This document shows positions 8,294-17,633 of a DNA stretch of 64,000 nt, piece by piece. The position numbers and the translations under genes were made by a program. Origin of the DNA: Synechocystis sp. LKSZ1 (GTDB lineage: Bacteria; Cyanobacteriota; Cyanobacteriia; Cyanobacteriales; Microcystaceae); NCBI RefSeq assembly GCF_040436315.1, contig NZ_AP031572.1:1178001-1242000 (forward strand). The letters run 5' to 3'. How positions within the stretch are numbered: the first letter of the stretch is position 1; every line of letters begins with the position of its first letter. The notes under the pieces are model-generated. The model was not told the origin of the DNA. It made no database searches and saw only the letters and a list, made by a program, of their open reading frames with translations.

Positions 8294-9715
8294 ATGTCTA
8301 AAACACCCCAAGATGTTTTACAGTGGATCAAAGATGAGCAGATCAAGATTATTGACTTAAAGTTTATTGATACGCCTGGTATTTGGCAGCATTGTTCCTT
8401 TTATTACAACCAGTTAGATGAAAGTTCTTTCGTAGATGGGGTTCCCTTCGATGGCTCCAGTATTCGGGGCTGGAAGGCGATCAATGAATCTGATATGTGT
8501 ATGGTGCCCGATCCCAACACCGCCGTCATCGATCCCTTCTGTAAAGAGCCGACCTTGAGCATGATTTGCAGTATTAAGGAGCCTCGTACCGGTGAATGGT
8601 ACAACCGGGATCCTCGCACGATTGCTGCTAAAGCGGCTGAATATCTCCGTAGTACAGGCATTGCCGACACGGTTTACTTTGGCCCTGAAGCTGAATTTTT
8701 CCTCTTCGATGACGTTCGCTTCGACCAAACGGAAAACTCCAGCTACTATTATGCCGACAGCATAGAAGGTCGTTGGAACACTGGCAAAGTCGAAGAAGGC
8801 GGCAACCTTGGCTACAAACCCGGCTACAAACAAGGATATTTTCCCGTTGCGCCGACCGATACAGCTCAGGACATCCGGACGGAAATGTTGCTGACGATGG
8901 CGGCCTTTGGAGTTCCCATCGAAAAGCATCACCATGAAGTGGCTACGGGCGGTCAAAACGAACTGGGCATCAAATTTGACAAACTGGTCAACTCCGCTGA
9001 CAACTTGATGGTCTACAAGTACGTCATCAAAAATGTTGCTAAAAAATATGGCAAAACTGTCACGTTTATGCCCAAGCCGATCTTTAACGACAATGGTTCA
9101 GGGATGCACGTTCACCAATCTCTTTGGAAAGATGGTCAACCCCTCTTTGCCGGTGATAAGTATGCCGGTTTTAGCCAAATGGGTCTTTGGTACATCGGTG
9201 GTATCCTCAAGCACGCTCCCGCCCTGTTGGCCTTCACGAACCCCACCACCAATTCCTACAAGCGCCTCGTCCCTGGTTTCGAGGCTCCGGTGAACCTGGC
9301 CTACTCCCAAGGTAACCGCTCAGCTTCTGTGCGGATTCCCCTCTCCGGTGGCAACCCCAAAGCAAAGCGTCTGGAATTCCGTTGTCCTGATGCAACTTCT
9401 AATCCTTACCTAGCCTTTGCCGCTATGCTCTGTGCCGGTATTGATGGCATTAAAAACCAGATTGATCCCGGCGAACCTCTAGACGTTGATATCTACGACC
9501 TCAGCCCGGAAGAATTGGCCAAGGTTCCTTCGACTCCTGGTTCTTTGGAAGCCGCCCTGGAGGCCCTGGAAAAAGACCACGGCTTCTTGAGCGATACTGG
9601 CGTGTTTACTACCGATTTCATTGAAAGCTGGATTGAGTACAAACTCGATAATGAGGTGAATCCGATGCGTCTGCGTCCTCACCCCTACGAGTTTATGCTT
9701 TATTATGATTGCTAA
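8294..9715 (+). CDS. glnA: Glutamine synthetase type I
   Basis: This 473-residue cytoplasmic enzyme makes glutamine from glutamate, ammonia and ATP, the main entry of ammonium into metabolism. Family motifs are clear: FDGSSIRGW near the N-terminus, [18 protein letters not shown] in the active site, the ATP-binding [10 protein letters not shown] region, and [20 protein letters not shown]. The tyrosine that is adenylylated in enterobacteria is preserved as DIYDLSPEE. Cyanobacteria are instead known to use the small inactivating factors, and one of these (gifA) lies just downstream. The ATG has AAGGAG in front of it. Expression should be driven from the NtcA promoter at 8202-8250. Confidence 0.98.
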   Translation: MSKTPQDVLQWIKDEQIKIIDLKFIDTPGIWQHCSFYYNQLDESSFVDGVPFDGSSIRGWKAINESDMCMVPDPNTAVIDPFCKEPTLSMICSIKEPRTGEWYNRDPRTIAAKAAEYLRSTGIADTVYFGPEAEFFLFDDVRFDQTENSSYYYADSIEGRWNTGKVEEGGNLGYKPGYKQGYFPVAPTDTAQDIRTEMLLTMAAFGVPIEKHHHEVATGGQNELGIKFDKLVNSADNLMVYKYVIKNVAKKYGKTVTFMPKPIFNDNGSGMHVHQSLWKDGQPLFAGDKYAGFSQMGLWYIGGILKHAPALLAFTNPTTNSYKRLVPGFEAPVNLAYSQGNRSASVRIPLSGGNPKAKRLEFRCPDATSNPYLAFAAMLCAGIDGIKNQIDPGEPLDVDIYDLSPEELAKVPSTPGSLEAALEALEKDHGFLSDTGVFTTDFIESWIEYKLDNEVNPMRLRPHPYEFMLYYDC

Positions 9716-9740
9716 GGTTTCGGCCCTGTCAGTCAGTTTT

Positions 9741-9766
9741 AACCACTCCTCCGGGGGTGGTTTTTT
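9741..9766 (+). terminator. Rho-independent terminator of glnA
   Basis: AACCACTCC pairs with GGGGTGGTT (one G-T pair) around a TCCG loop, followed by a run of six T. It begins 25 bases after the glnA stop. Confidence 0.85.
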
Positions 9767-9843
9767 GTAGCCCAAAAAGTAAAAGAGCAGACAATCTACT
9801 CTTTTAGGATCTTATTCATGAGCTGATGAATCCTGTCGCGATT

Positions 9844-10041
9844 CTAGCTAAGGGAGGCATGGCTCCGGTCATAAGTGGTACAAAAGCTCGAATGGGGTTT
9901 TCCTTGAATGGTACTCCAATAATTTTCTTCAACTTCAACACCAATTTCTGCCGCCGCCCGATTGAGCATCGATTGCTGACGGTTTTTAATCATTTGATGG
10001 TGGCGCATCATTAAGGCCCGTGCTTGTTGTTGAGTAGACAT
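9844..10041 (-). CDS. gifA: Glutamine synthetase inactivating factor IF7
   Basis: This is a 65-residue basic protein starting MSTQQQARALMMRHHQ and containing NRQQSMLNRAAAEIGVE, FCTTYDRSHASLS and several arginines. Length and sequence match cyanobacterial IF7, which binds glutamine synthetase directly and switches it off when ammonium is plentiful. The conserved arginines are known to contact the enzyme. The start has GGAGGA 10 bases upstream (10052-10057 on the minus strand). It is convergent with glnA, an arrangement also known near glnA in other cyanobacteria. An NtcA box lies upstream in a repressing position. Confidence 0.92.
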   Translation of the reverse strand: MSTQQQARALMMRHHQMIKNRQQSMLNRAAAEIGVEVEENYWSTIQGKPHSSFCTTYDRSHASLS

Positions 10042-10103
10042 TTCTTCTATCCTCCGATTGATTTTCGGTCGCTACGATTGCATTTGTTTTACCCTTGATA
10101 TTA

Positions 10104-10135
10104 TTTATAGCATAAAATTCTGTAGCAAAAATTAC
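10104..10135 (-). promoter_or_regulatory. gifA promoter with repressing NtcA box
   Basis: GTA-N8-TAC occurs at 10122-10135. On the minus strand a -10 like TATAAA lies at 10109-10104, with its centre about 22 bases from the centre of the NtcA box. The box would therefore cover the -35 region, near -30 relative to the start point. That geometry blocks RNA polymerase and agrees with the known NtcA repression of gif genes. Confidence 0.78.
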
Positions 10136-10148
10136 AAAATCGCTATTT

Positions 10149-11072
10149 TTACAAATCTTTACATATAGAATTGGTTAAAAAGGCCAAAATCGCTTCTGTA
10201 GTCTGCTGAGGTTTTTCGAGGTGAGGAACGTGGCCACAGTCATCTAGCCAAACCAAGCGACTATGGGGTAATTGCCGCTGGAATTGCTCGGCGCCTCGAG
10301 TCCCCAGGATGCGGTCTTGACGACCCCAGAGCAGGAGAACCTCCTGTTGAATCCTGGCTAATTGGGACGCAAAGGAACCGTAGCCGCCACTCTTGGTAAA
10401 ATTGATCAGACTGTCGCTCCAATAGGTGCAGGTGAGGTGGAGGGCCGCACAGGCCTGGGCATCGTCACTTGCGAAATGTTTGTCATAGTAAGCGGCTTTG
10501 CTGATGTTTTGGCGCACTTGGGGGTTGGCTAAAAAGCGGGTGGCCCAGCGGTCGAGGGGAGGGAACATCCAACGACTAGTGGCTGGGGGATTGGTGAGGC
10601 CGGCGCTGTCTACCAAAACCAGTTTTTGCACAAGGTCAGGATAGCTGAGACAGAAGTCCAGGGCAGCAGCCCCTCCCATGGACACCCCGACTAAGACTGC
10701 GGGTGTTCTCACAAGAACCTGCCAGGCTTGCCAAAGATGGGCCTTGATCGTCTCGCTGGAAATGGGGACATCAGAAAAACGTTGGTTAAAACCAAAGCCC
10801 AGCAAATCAATAGCTAAGACACGACAATGGGGAACTAACTCAGGGATAAGACGCCGAAACTCTAGCAGGGAGCTATCAAAACCATGGAGAAGTACGAGGG
10901 TTGTTGGCCCCTGGCCCTGTTCCAGATAGGTGGTGGTGATGGGAATGGAAGTGAGGTCAGGCACCCTCAGCTCGCAGGTTTGAATCTGCTGGAGACAGGC
11001 CAAGGAGGTGGCTTCAGTAATCGTTGCAGGAGGGGTTAACCAAGGATGGCGTTGGCGATTAATTTGATCCAT
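10149..11072 (-). CDS. Alpha/beta hydrolase
   Basis: This 307-residue protein has an alpha/beta hydrolase fold. The oxyanion-loop HGFDSS is near residue 63, the nucleophile elbow GVSMGG puts the catalytic serine at residue 131, and the catalytic histidine lies in DCGHVPHLEKP near the C-terminus. An acidic partner is likely in LLWGRQDRILG. There is no signal peptide. The substrate cannot be deduced; esterase or lipase-like chemistry is usual. The gene ends 13 bases from the gifA NtcA box. Confidence 0.88.
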   Translation of the reverse strand: MDQINRQRHPWLTPPATITEATSLACLQQIQTCELRVPDLTSIPITTTYLEQGQGPTTLVLLHGFDSSLLEFRRLIPELVPHCRVLAIDLLGFGFNQRFSDVPISSETIKAHLWQAWQVLVRTPAVLVGVSMGGAAALDFCLSYPDLVQKLVLVDSAGLTNPPATSRWMFPPLDRWATRFLANPQVRQNISKAAYYDKHFASDDAQACAALHLTCTYWSDSLINFTKSGGYGSFASQLARIQQEVLLLWGRQDRILGTRGAEQFQRQLPHSRLVWLDDCGHVPHLEKPQQTTEAILAFLTNSICKDL

Positions 11073-11206
11073 ACCATCAATTATTACTGAGAAATGGAAG
11101 CTTAAACCCTTGCCTGGTTACAAGGTTAGCCCACTTGATAGGCTGCCCTAAGTCCAGCCTTCACCTCTAACCAGTCTTCTCTGAACTATTGATTTTTACC
11201 GTATGT

Positions 11207-11434
11207 TTAACAATAAAATTCACTTCGATCCAGTCTGATTTCCCCGTGGGAGGGCACCCAGGCCACCCAGGTATTGACGGACTCTTGGCATAGTAACTTC
11301 GCCTCGTCGCTAGCATATTCACTGGGCAGGGCCAATAACTTCACCCAAGTATCACGGGTGTAGGTCATGTGGCACACTGGAGTCCAGGGAGCGGAAACTC
11401 CTTGGTTGGTCATCATGTCCAGTTGTAGCGGCAT
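11207..11434 (-). CDS. Small conserved hypothetical protein
   Basis: This is a 75-residue soluble protein containing TYTRDTWVKLLALPSEYASD and ending in WVPSHGEIRLDRSEFYC. The ATG has GGAGAA about 8 bases upstream, and codon use is like the neighbours. Tryptophans and a coherent amino-acid pattern argue for a real gene, and I believe similar short proteins occur in other cyanobacteria. I know no function. The remaining 170 bases before queG hold no clear feature. Confidence 0.65.
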   Translation of the reverse strand: MPLQLDMMTNQGVSAPWTPVCHMTYTRDTWVKLLALPSEYASDEAKLLCQESVNTWVAWVPSHGEIRLDRSEFYC

Positions 11435-11600
11435 ATTAATGGTTCTCCATTTCCAACAAAGGTGATGAAGCGACTTCCCAAGTCAATCCCTTGGAAAAGC
11501 ATCGCCAATTTCTGTATCCATTTTTACTAAAAATGGATTTGTTTTTATCAATTTTTTCAATAAGTTCACAAATCTTGACTAATACGATGAGGTTCTCCCC

Positions 11601-12569
11601 ATGGTGCTCTCTAGCGAACAGGTCAAGGCCAAGGCCCTGGATATCGGTTTTCATCTGGTAGGTATTGCCAGCGCAGAGGCGGAACAGCAGGATGGCCTCG
11701 GCGCACACCTCCAGGCCTGGTTAGCCCTAGGCTACCAAGCGGATATGGCCTGGATGGCCAATCCCCGGCGACAGTCGCTCAAGGCCCTCATGCCCGAAGC
11801 TCGTTCGGTGATTGCCTTGGCCCTGAACTACTACACCCCCCACCAACGCCCAACGGGGCCAGAGTTCGGCAAAATTGCCCGCTATGGCTGGGGACGAGAT
11901 TACCATAAGGTGATGACTAAACGCCTCAAAATCTTGGCCCACTGGTTAGAGTCCCAAGTTCCTGGTACCCAAACTCGCTACTACGTCGATACCGGCCCCA
12001 TTTCTGACAAGGCCTGGGCCCAGCGAGCTGGCCTGGGATGGATTGCCAAAAATGGTAATTTAATCACGCGACAGTACGGAAGTTGGGTTTTTCTTGGAGA
12101 AATTGTCACTGATTTGGCCCTAGAACCGGATATTCCCCATACTCAACACTGCGGTACTTGTCGCCGTTGTCTAGAGGCCTGTCCGACCCAGGCTATACCA
12201 CAACCTTTTTGGGTCGATGCCCGTCGCTGTATTGCCTACCATACCATTGAAAATCGAGCAGAACACCTCCCTCCAGCAGTGCAGGAAAACCTCCAGGGTT
12301 GGGTTGCTGGCTGTGATGTTTGCCAAGATGTATGCCCCTGGAATGAACGCTTTGCCCAAGAGACAACGATTGAAGACTTCCAGCCCTATCCCGAACAAGT
12401 GGCCCCCCGATTACAGGCCCTGGCCAATCTTTCCGATGAAGACTGGCAAATGCGCTTTCCGTCCTCTGCTTTACGACGCATTAAACCTGCCATGTGGCGA
12501 CGTAATGCCCGTGCTAATCTGGAAAGAAGTCCGAGTCAGAAAGTCATCCCTCCAACCAATGACCATTAA
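11601..12569 (+). CDS. queG: Epoxyqueuosine reductase
   Basis: This 322-residue cobalamin- and iron-sulfur-dependent enzyme performs the final step of queuosine synthesis on tRNA. The family is recognised by YVDTGPISDKAWAQRAGLGW and by two [4Fe-4S] motifs: CGTCRRCLEACPT (about residue 180) and CDVCQDVCPW (about 240), each completed by the usual Cys-Pro. The downstream HAD phosphatase start overlaps its last 11 bases, so the two are probably co-translated. Confidence 0.95.
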   Translation: MVLSSEQVKAKALDIGFHLVGIASAEAEQQDGLGAHLQAWLALGYQADMAWMANPRRQSLKALMPEARSVIALALNYYTPHQRPTGPEFGKIARYGWGRDYHKVMTKRLKILAHWLESQVPGTQTRYYVDTGPISDKAWAQRAGLGWIAKNGNLITRQYGSWVFLGEIVTDLALEPDIPHTQHCGTCRRCLEACPTQAIPQPFWVDARRCIAYHTIENRAEHLPPAVQENLQGWVAGCDVCQDVCPWNERFAQETTIEDFQPYPEQVAPRLQALANLSDEDWQMRFPSSALRRIKPAMWRRNARANLERSPSQKVIPPTNDH

Positions 12570-13218
12570 AGCGGTTCTCTTCGATTTTGATGGCACCATC
12601 GCCGATACCCACGATGCCCTCCTAGAGATCGTTAATGACTTAGCGGATGAATTTGGTTATTCACCCATTGATGCAGTACAGCTTGAGTTTTTGAAAAATT
12701 TAGGCTCCATGGAAGTTGTTAAATATTCTCAAATTTCTCCCTTCAAAATTCCCTTTATTCTCAAACGCCTAAAGAAAGAACTCGCGAAAAAAATTGCACG
12801 TCTTAAACCCTACCAAAATATTGATGCTGTTTTGCATCAACTCAAACAGCAAGGCTATTTAGTCGGCATTGTTACCTCTAATCTCAAAGAGAATGTCTTG
12901 ACTTTTTTGAGAAAAAATGACCTAGAAAAAACCTTTGATATCATCCATTCTGGAACAACTATTTTTGGTAAAAATAAGATGATTAATCGAGTCCTACGAG
13001 AACATCACCTTAAAGCGGAAGAAGTGATTTACGTTGGTGATGAAACCAGAGACATCATTGCCGCTAACAAAAGCCATATTTTAATGATTTCTGTGGCCTG
13101 GGGCTTTAATTCTCCCTCCGTTCTCGCCAAGTATCATCCTGATTTTCTAGTCCATTGTCCCCAGGAATTGCTAGAGGTCATTACGCGTCTAGACCCCATC
13201 CCCTCCCTAAAAAAGTAA
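12559..13218 (+). CDS. HAD-family hydrolase, phosphoglycolate phosphatase-like
   Basis: The protein has 219 residues when started at ATG 12559, which overlaps the end of queG. The frame is open further upstream, but the protein family begins here with AVLFDFDGTIADTHD, the DxD nucleophile motif I. Motif II is VTSNLKENV, the lysine motif III follows around IFGKNKM, and motif IV is YVGDETRDI. An alpha-helical cap lies between motifs I and II. Such enzymes dephosphorylate small phosphate esters. The exact substrate is unknown. The 3' end overlaps the GH10-like gene on the other strand by 12 bases. Confidence 0.85.
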   Translation: MTIKAVLFDFDGTIADTHDALLEIVNDLADEFGYSPIDAVQLEFLKNLGSMEVVKYSQISPFKIPFILKRLKKELAKKIARLKPYQNIDAVLHQLKQQGYLVGIVTSNLKENVLTFLRKNDLEKTFDIIHSGTTIFGKNKMINRVLREHHLKAEEVIYVGDETRDIIAANKSHILMISVAWGFNSPSVLAKYHPDFLVHCPQELLEVITRLDPIPSLKK

Positions 13219-14694
13219 AGGAGAAACCTCTGGATCTAGAGTTGGTTCTGGGGGAAAGTTGTCCACGGGTTGGGGGGCCGGTTTTATCGATGAAGCCCCG
13301 GTAGATGGTGCTGGAATGACGGGCACGGTCAGGGTTGGTTCAGGCGGAAAATTATCTCGGGGAGGTTGGGGCGAAACGACGGTGGGCCGAGGAGACTTAG
13401 TCGTCACTGGATTTTTGGGGGCTTGGGGAGATCTAGGGGCCGGCGTTGAGGACTTGTCCGTTGCTGAACTAGGGGCTAGGGGAATTGGGGGCAATTGGGG
13501 CACAAATTTTTGGGCAAGACTGCGGGGGGCCGGCGAACGAAAGAGGGCCTGGAATTGAGACAAACGCGACTGTTTATCCTCAGGAGCAATTTCCCAGAGG
13601 GTTTTGTAGTAAAAAAAGGCAATGCCCAGGCCTTGGTTCATGGCGGCCCTGACCTTTTCTGCCACCAATGCCATCGGGACTTGCTTGGTTTTCAGACCGG
13701 TCAAAACCCCGACGGCTGTGGGGACTCGCAATTTCGCTTCCTGGAATTCTGGCCGCTGTAGAGGCTCAATAAAACTGGCTAATTGAGTACGATAGACCTG
13801 GACAATGACCTCATCCACCAGGCCCTTTCTGACCCAATCCAACCAATCCTGAAGATAGGTTTGGTAGGCCAGATTATAGGTTGCTGGAGAGAGGGAAAAT
13901 AGGATCTGGGGTTTACGAGCCTTGATCGCCTGATTGAGCTGGGCAATAAAGGCGGTCAATTTATCAGCTCGCCAGCGGATCCAAGCCGGATCCTTCGGGT
14001 TACTGGGCGGGGCCGTTTTCATTTCTTGCTGGTAGAGGGCCACCGTATAGGGATCGTAACCGAACTGATTGGGGAGGGCCGTATGATCATCAAACTGAAT
14101 GCCATCCACATCGTATTGGGTCACCACCTCTAGCACTAGGTCGGTAATAAATTTTTGTACCTGGGGATGGAAAGGATTCATCCACATCACTTCCCCCGCC
14201 GCCGTCACCGAGGTTTTGCTGCCGTCCTGGCGTTGGGTAAACCATTGGGGGTGCTTTCTCACCAGCTCCGAAAACGGCGGAGCCATAAAACCAAATTCAA
14301 ACCAGGGCAAAACTAAGAGGCCTTGGCGGTGAGCCCGTTGGATCAGATCAGCGAGGACATCCTGGCCCTGGTCTCCTCGGGGGCTAAAGGGCTGGAGGCC
14401 TTCCCGTTTAGCAATAGCACTTTCGTAGAGGATATAGCCTGAATTCCATACCACGGGATAGAGGGTATTGAAGTTGAGGCGAGCCAGTTGATTAATCGAT
14501 TCCTGAGTACGGCCCTGATCCATAAAATGAATCGTATCGTTATTCGTAATCCAGACCCCCCGGATGGCGGGATAGGCCGATTGACTCAGGCCGGGTTGGT
14601 AACCCTGAAGGAACAGGATCAGCCCCAGGGTAAGGGGTAGAAGCAGAAGAGTCCATCGCTTTAGCAGGGTTTTATAGTGACGAAAGCTAGCCAT
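13207..14694 (-). CDS. Secreted GH10-like (DUF187/GHL10) glycosyl hydrolase
   Basis: This 495-residue protein starts with a signal anchor (LLLLPLTLGLILFLQGY). The next 350 residues match the family typified by E. coli YddW: AIRGVWITNND, FNTLYPVVWNSGY, LLVLPWFEFGF, YDVDGIQFDDH with likely acidic catalytic residues, and VDEVIVQVYRT. The family is predicted to cut a cell-wall or extracellular polysaccharide. The last 120 residues are a disordered Pro/Ser/Thr-rich tail in which the motif DNFPPEPTL occurs twice. The tail may anchor the enzyme or span the wall (inference). Confidence 0.85.
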   Translation of the reverse strand: MASFRHYKTLLKRWTLLLLPLTLGLILFLQGYQPGLSQSAYPAIRGVWITNNDTIHFMDQGRTQESINQLARLNFNTLYPVVWNSGYILYESAIAKREGLQPFSPRGDQGQDVLADLIQRAHRQGLLVLPWFEFGFMAPPFSELVRKHPQWFTQRQDGSKTSVTAAGEVMWMNPFHPQVQKFITDLVLEVVTQYDVDGIQFDDHTALPNQFGYDPYTVALYQQEMKTAPPSNPKDPAWIRWRADKLTAFIAQLNQAIKARKPQILFSLSPATYNLAYQTYLQDWLDWVRKGLVDEVIVQVYRTQLASFIEPLQRPEFQEAKLRVPTAVGVLTGLKTKQVPMALVAEKVRAAMNQGLGIAFFYYKTLWEIAPEDKQSRLSQFQALFRSPAPRSLAQKFVPQLPPIPLAPSSATDKSSTPAPRSPQAPKNPVTTKSPRPTVVSPQPPRDNFPPEPTLTVPVIPAPSTGASSIKPAPQPVDNFPPEPTLDPEVSPLLF

Positions 14695-14759
14695 GGTCTC
14701 GGCCTAACACAGGAATTCGACACCTTATAGTAACGGATTTTACGATGGCCCTCCTAGGG

Positions 14760-15665
14760 TTAGTTTTCTAGCGTTTCTGGTTCTGGGGTGGAGTGACCAT
14801 GGAAGCGGATGCCCAGGAAAACATCGTAGAGAAAACTCCAAAAATTTTTGCCCTCTAGTAGGCCCAGGGACTGGTCACAGCCCTTTTCATCGAGCAGAGC
14901 CTTGGTGGCATAGTAGGTGGGTTGGTAGTGATACCAAGGAATAGAGGGCCAAAGGTGGTGGATGAGGTGATAATTTTGGCCCAGGATGAGTAGATTGAGA
15001 ATGGGACTGGGATAAACCCGCGCATTCTTCCAACGGTTCCGTTCCTGGAAGGGCCGATGGGGCAGGTAGTCGAAAAAAAGGCCCAGGGCAACCCCCACGA
15101 TCAGAGCTGGCACAAACCAAAAATTCATCACGAACCCAATAAAGCCGTAGTGAATACCTAGAAAAACAATGGTAAACAGGACTAAACGGCTCAGGAACCA
15201 TTCCAACAGCTCAAACTTGCGCCAGAGTTTCCGCTTGAAGAAGAAAATTTCGTGGTAAAAAAAACGAGCAGCAATCAACCAAAGTGGCCCACCCGTGGAG
15301 ACAAAGTGGTCAGGATCATTTTCCGGGTCATTGACGTGGGCATGGTGCTGTAAATGAACCCGAGTAAAAACGGGAAAGGCAAACCCCAGCATGAGGGCAC
15401 TGCCATGGCCCAGGACGGCATTGAGGAAACGATTGCTGTGGGCGGCATTGTGGGAGGCATCATGGATTACCGTTCCCGACAGGTGCAGGGCCAAAACACT
15501 GGCACAAAAGCAGAGCCAATCCGGGAGTTTCCACTGCCAATAGCCCAGAATGGAAATTAAAATAAGAGTAATCGCCGCCAGGAACATGAGCACGTTGGGG
15601 TTAAAGCCACCGTCTGCTTTGAGAAATTCCTTGGGAACAGCTTGCAGCGTTGTCGTCGCCTGCAT
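14760..15665 (-). CDS. crtR: Beta-carotene hydroxylase
   Basis: This 301-residue membrane di-iron enzyme belongs to the fatty-acid-desaturase superfamily. Its histidine clusters are HDASHNAAH, HLQHHAH and NYHLIHHLWPSIPW. The last matches the CrtR form rather than acyl-lipid desaturases. Hydrophobic segments are at about residues 28-60, 85-100 and 160-200. CrtR hydroxylates the rings of beta-carotene to make zeaxanthin, used for photoprotection in thylakoid and plasma membranes. Carotenoid genes are not clustered here, as is usual in cyanobacteria. Confidence 0.93.
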   Translation of the reverse strand: MQATTTLQAVPKEFLKADGGFNPNVLMFLAAITLILISILGYWQWKLPDWLCFCASVLALHLSGTVIHDASHNAAHSNRFLNAVLGHGSALMLGFAFPVFTRVHLQHHAHVNDPENDPDHFVSTGGPLWLIAARFFYHEIFFFKRKLWRKFELLEWFLSRLVLFTIVFLGIHYGFIGFVMNFWFVPALIVGVALGLFFDYLPHRPFQERNRWKNARVYPSPILNLLILGQNYHLIHHLWPSIPWYHYQPTYYATKALLDEKGCDQSLGLLEGKNFWSFLYDVFLGIRFHGHSTPEPETLEN

Positions 15666-15985
15666 TACCGTGACTGACTCCTATGGCTTGCAAAACATAT
15701 CTCTGGCTAGTTTATAGTATTGGGGAAATTTAGTGAAGATTTGTTACCAGCTTTCTGAGAAAGCGGCATGGGATTAGAGGCCATGGCTCTGCTTGTCATT
15801 ATGATCCATGGCAGAGGACAGGGCGCAAAGGAGAGACAATGGGAGAGATTAACCTACAACGATCAACCTACTGCGGGGCTGACTTAGATTAGCTGACGGT
15901 GGTAGCAATGCAAGGGCCAGCGTTGGCCTAAAAAAACAAATAAGGAACTGGGAGCTGACGGTCTGCCCAATCCCCGCTGTAAATT
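15666..15985. other. Intergenic region between crtR and rpsD (320 bases)
   Basis: Both flanking genes are on the minus strand, so this holds the rpsD 3' end and the crtR promoter. CTCTGC (15787-15792) can pair with GCAGAG (15811-15816) across an 18-base loop, next to two CCATGG palindromes. A GGCCA/TGGCC hairpin near 15915-15930 has A residues on the wrong side to act as terminator for rpsD. I see no ORF with a good start. Confidence 0.5.
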
Positions 15986-16594
15986 CTAGGCCTTACGAGA
16001 GTAGTACTCAACCACGAGGAGTTCGTTGATCTGTAGGGCAACCCACTCCCGCTCGATCACACTATTGACTTTACCGACCATTGCATTTTTGTCAAATTCA
16101 AGGTGGGCCGGTAAGTTGGATAAACCCGGAAATTCCATGTTGGTTTGAACCAACTGACGGGAACGATCACGGTCTTTGACGCCGATAACATCCCCAGGAC
16201 GGCACTGGTAGCTAGGAATATCCACCACGCGGCCATTGACGGTGATATGACCATGGTTAACCAATTGACGTGCGGCAGGAATGGTGCCGGCCATCTGTAA
16301 CCGGAACACAGTGTTATCCAGGCGCATTTCTAGGAGTTCTAGGAGGGCTTGACCAGTAGAACCTGTGGCTCGCCGGGCCTTTTTCACATAGCGAACCAGT
16401 TGTTTTTCGGTAATACCGTAGTTGAGGCGGAGTTTTTGCTTTTCTTCTAGACGGATAGCATATTCAGACCGTTTTTTCCGGTTTTGACCGTGCTGACCGG
16501 GGGCGTAGGCACGACGGGGAGATTTCCGGCTCAGGCCAGGGAGTTCTCCAAGGCGGCGAACGATCCGCAGACGGGGTCCTCTATAACGAGACAT
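15986..16594 (-). CDS. rpsD: 30S ribosomal protein S4 (uS4)
   Basis: This 202-residue protein starts [16 protein letters not shown], typical of S4. A basic N-terminal domain ([14 protein letters not shown]) precedes the S4 RNA-binding domain, which contains [30 protein letters not shown] and [10 protein letters not shown]. It nucleates assembly of the small subunit body. AGGAGAT lies at the right distance upstream of the ATG. It is a single gene here, not part of an alpha operon. Confidence 0.98.
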   Translation of the reverse strand: MSRYRGPRLRIVRRLGELPGLSRKSPRRAYAPGQHGQNRKKRSEYAIRLEEKQKLRLNYGITEKQLVRYVKKARRATGSTGQALLELLEMRLDNTVFRLQMAGTIPAARQLVNHGHITVNGRVVDIPSYQCRPGDVIGVKDRDRSRQLVQTNMEFPGLSNLPAHLEFDKNAMVGKVNSVIEREWVALQINELLVVEYYSRKA

Positions 16595-16646
16595 ATTGGA
16601 TGTTATCTCCTGATAATTTTTGTGATCCCAAAACTATCATTATACG

Positions 16647-17417
16647 CTATTCGCCCAGATAGGCCTCTAGAACTCGGGGATTTTGCTGAATTTCCGCCGG
16701 TGACCCGTTGGCCAGATTTGAACCTTCAGCCATAACCCAGACTTGGTGACACAGGGACATAATCACATCCATATTGTGCTCAATAATTAAAAAGGAAATT
16801 CCCTGCCGATTCCACTGGAGAATGTGCTCACAAATTTGACCAATTAAAGTGGGGTTAACCCCGGCCGCAGGTTCATCGAGCAAAATAAGTTTGGGATGGG
16901 TCATCAGGGCCCGGGCCATTTCTAGGAGCTTGCGTTGCCCGCCGGAAAGCGCCCCGGCATAGTCCTGGGCCTTGGCGGCTAGGCCAACGGATTCCAATAA
17001 TTCCATAGCCCGCTCGCGATTATGCTTTTCCTCCTGTCGAATCTGACCCTGCTGGGCCCAGAGTTTGAGAAAATGTTCACCGGTTTGGCCTTGGGTCGCC
17101 AGAAGCATGTTATCGAGTACCGTTAAGCGAGATAGCACCCGTGCAACTTGAAAGGTGCGGACGCAACCCTGCCGGGCAATGCGGTGGGGCGGTAGGCCGT
17201 GGATCGCTTCTCCATCCAGCAAAACCCGCCCCTGATCAGGTTTGATGAAATTAGAGAGCAAATTGAAAAGGGTCGTTTTACCCGCACCGTTGGGGCCAAT
17301 CAGGCCAGTAATACTCCCTCGCTGAACGATGATATCAGCGTGGTTAACTGCTTTGAGACCGCCAAAATTCTTACAGAGACCTTGGGCCAACAACAGGGTA
17401 GGGTCGGGGGCAGACAT
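16647..17417 (-). CDS. natA: Branched-chain/neutral amino acid ABC transporter ATPase, NatA/LivG type
   Basis: This ABC ATPase has Walker A GPNGAGKTT, the LSGGQRKLLEMARAL signature, Walker B LILLDEPAAGVNP and the switch histidine in LIIEHNMDVI. VRTFQVARVLSRLTVLDNML is typical of the LivG branch. It closely resembles Synechocystis NatA, part of the N-I neutral amino acid permease. The frame is open to 17495, but the family start fits the ATG at 17417 (256 residues). The permease and binding-protein genes are not beside it, which is also the case for the scattered nat genes of Synechocystis. Confidence 0.85.
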   Translation of the reverse strand: MSAPDPTLLLAQGLCKNFGGLKAVNHADIIVQRGSITGLIGPNGAGKTTLFNLLSNFIKPDQGRVLLDGEAIHGLPPHRIARQGCVRTFQVARVLSRLTVLDNMLLATQGQTGEHFLKLWAQQGQIRQEEKHNRERAMELLESVGLAAKAQDYAGALSGGQRKLLEMARALMTHPKLILLDEPAAGVNPTLIGQICEHILQWNRQGISFLIIEHNMDVIMSLCHQVWVMAEGSNLANGSPAEIQQNPRVLEAYLGE

Positions 17418-17633
17418 AGGCGGCAAGGGAGGGGATGATAATGACGAGGCAGAAGCCGTTGTAGAGACCAGTTTGGCCCAAAAGACGACACTCATTCTAA
17501 TTGATTTTGCCTAGGCCGGGAACAGCGGCGTACTCGACTGCCGAAAAACCCCAGAATTGAGCCAAGATTGACCTCTGTTCCGGGCTAAGATGGTAAACTT
17601 GCCTAAGTAGCTTGGCTTGAGGGCAATATTGAC

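Noticed and set aside
11436-11708. Minus-strand 90-codon frame before queG
   Set aside because: It overlaps the start of queG antisense, has no ribosome site and a non-protein-like composition.
15914-15936. Hairpin GGCCA/TGGCC followed by six A on the plus strand
   Set aside because: For either strand the T tract would be on the wrong side of the stem, so it is not a terminator for rpsD.
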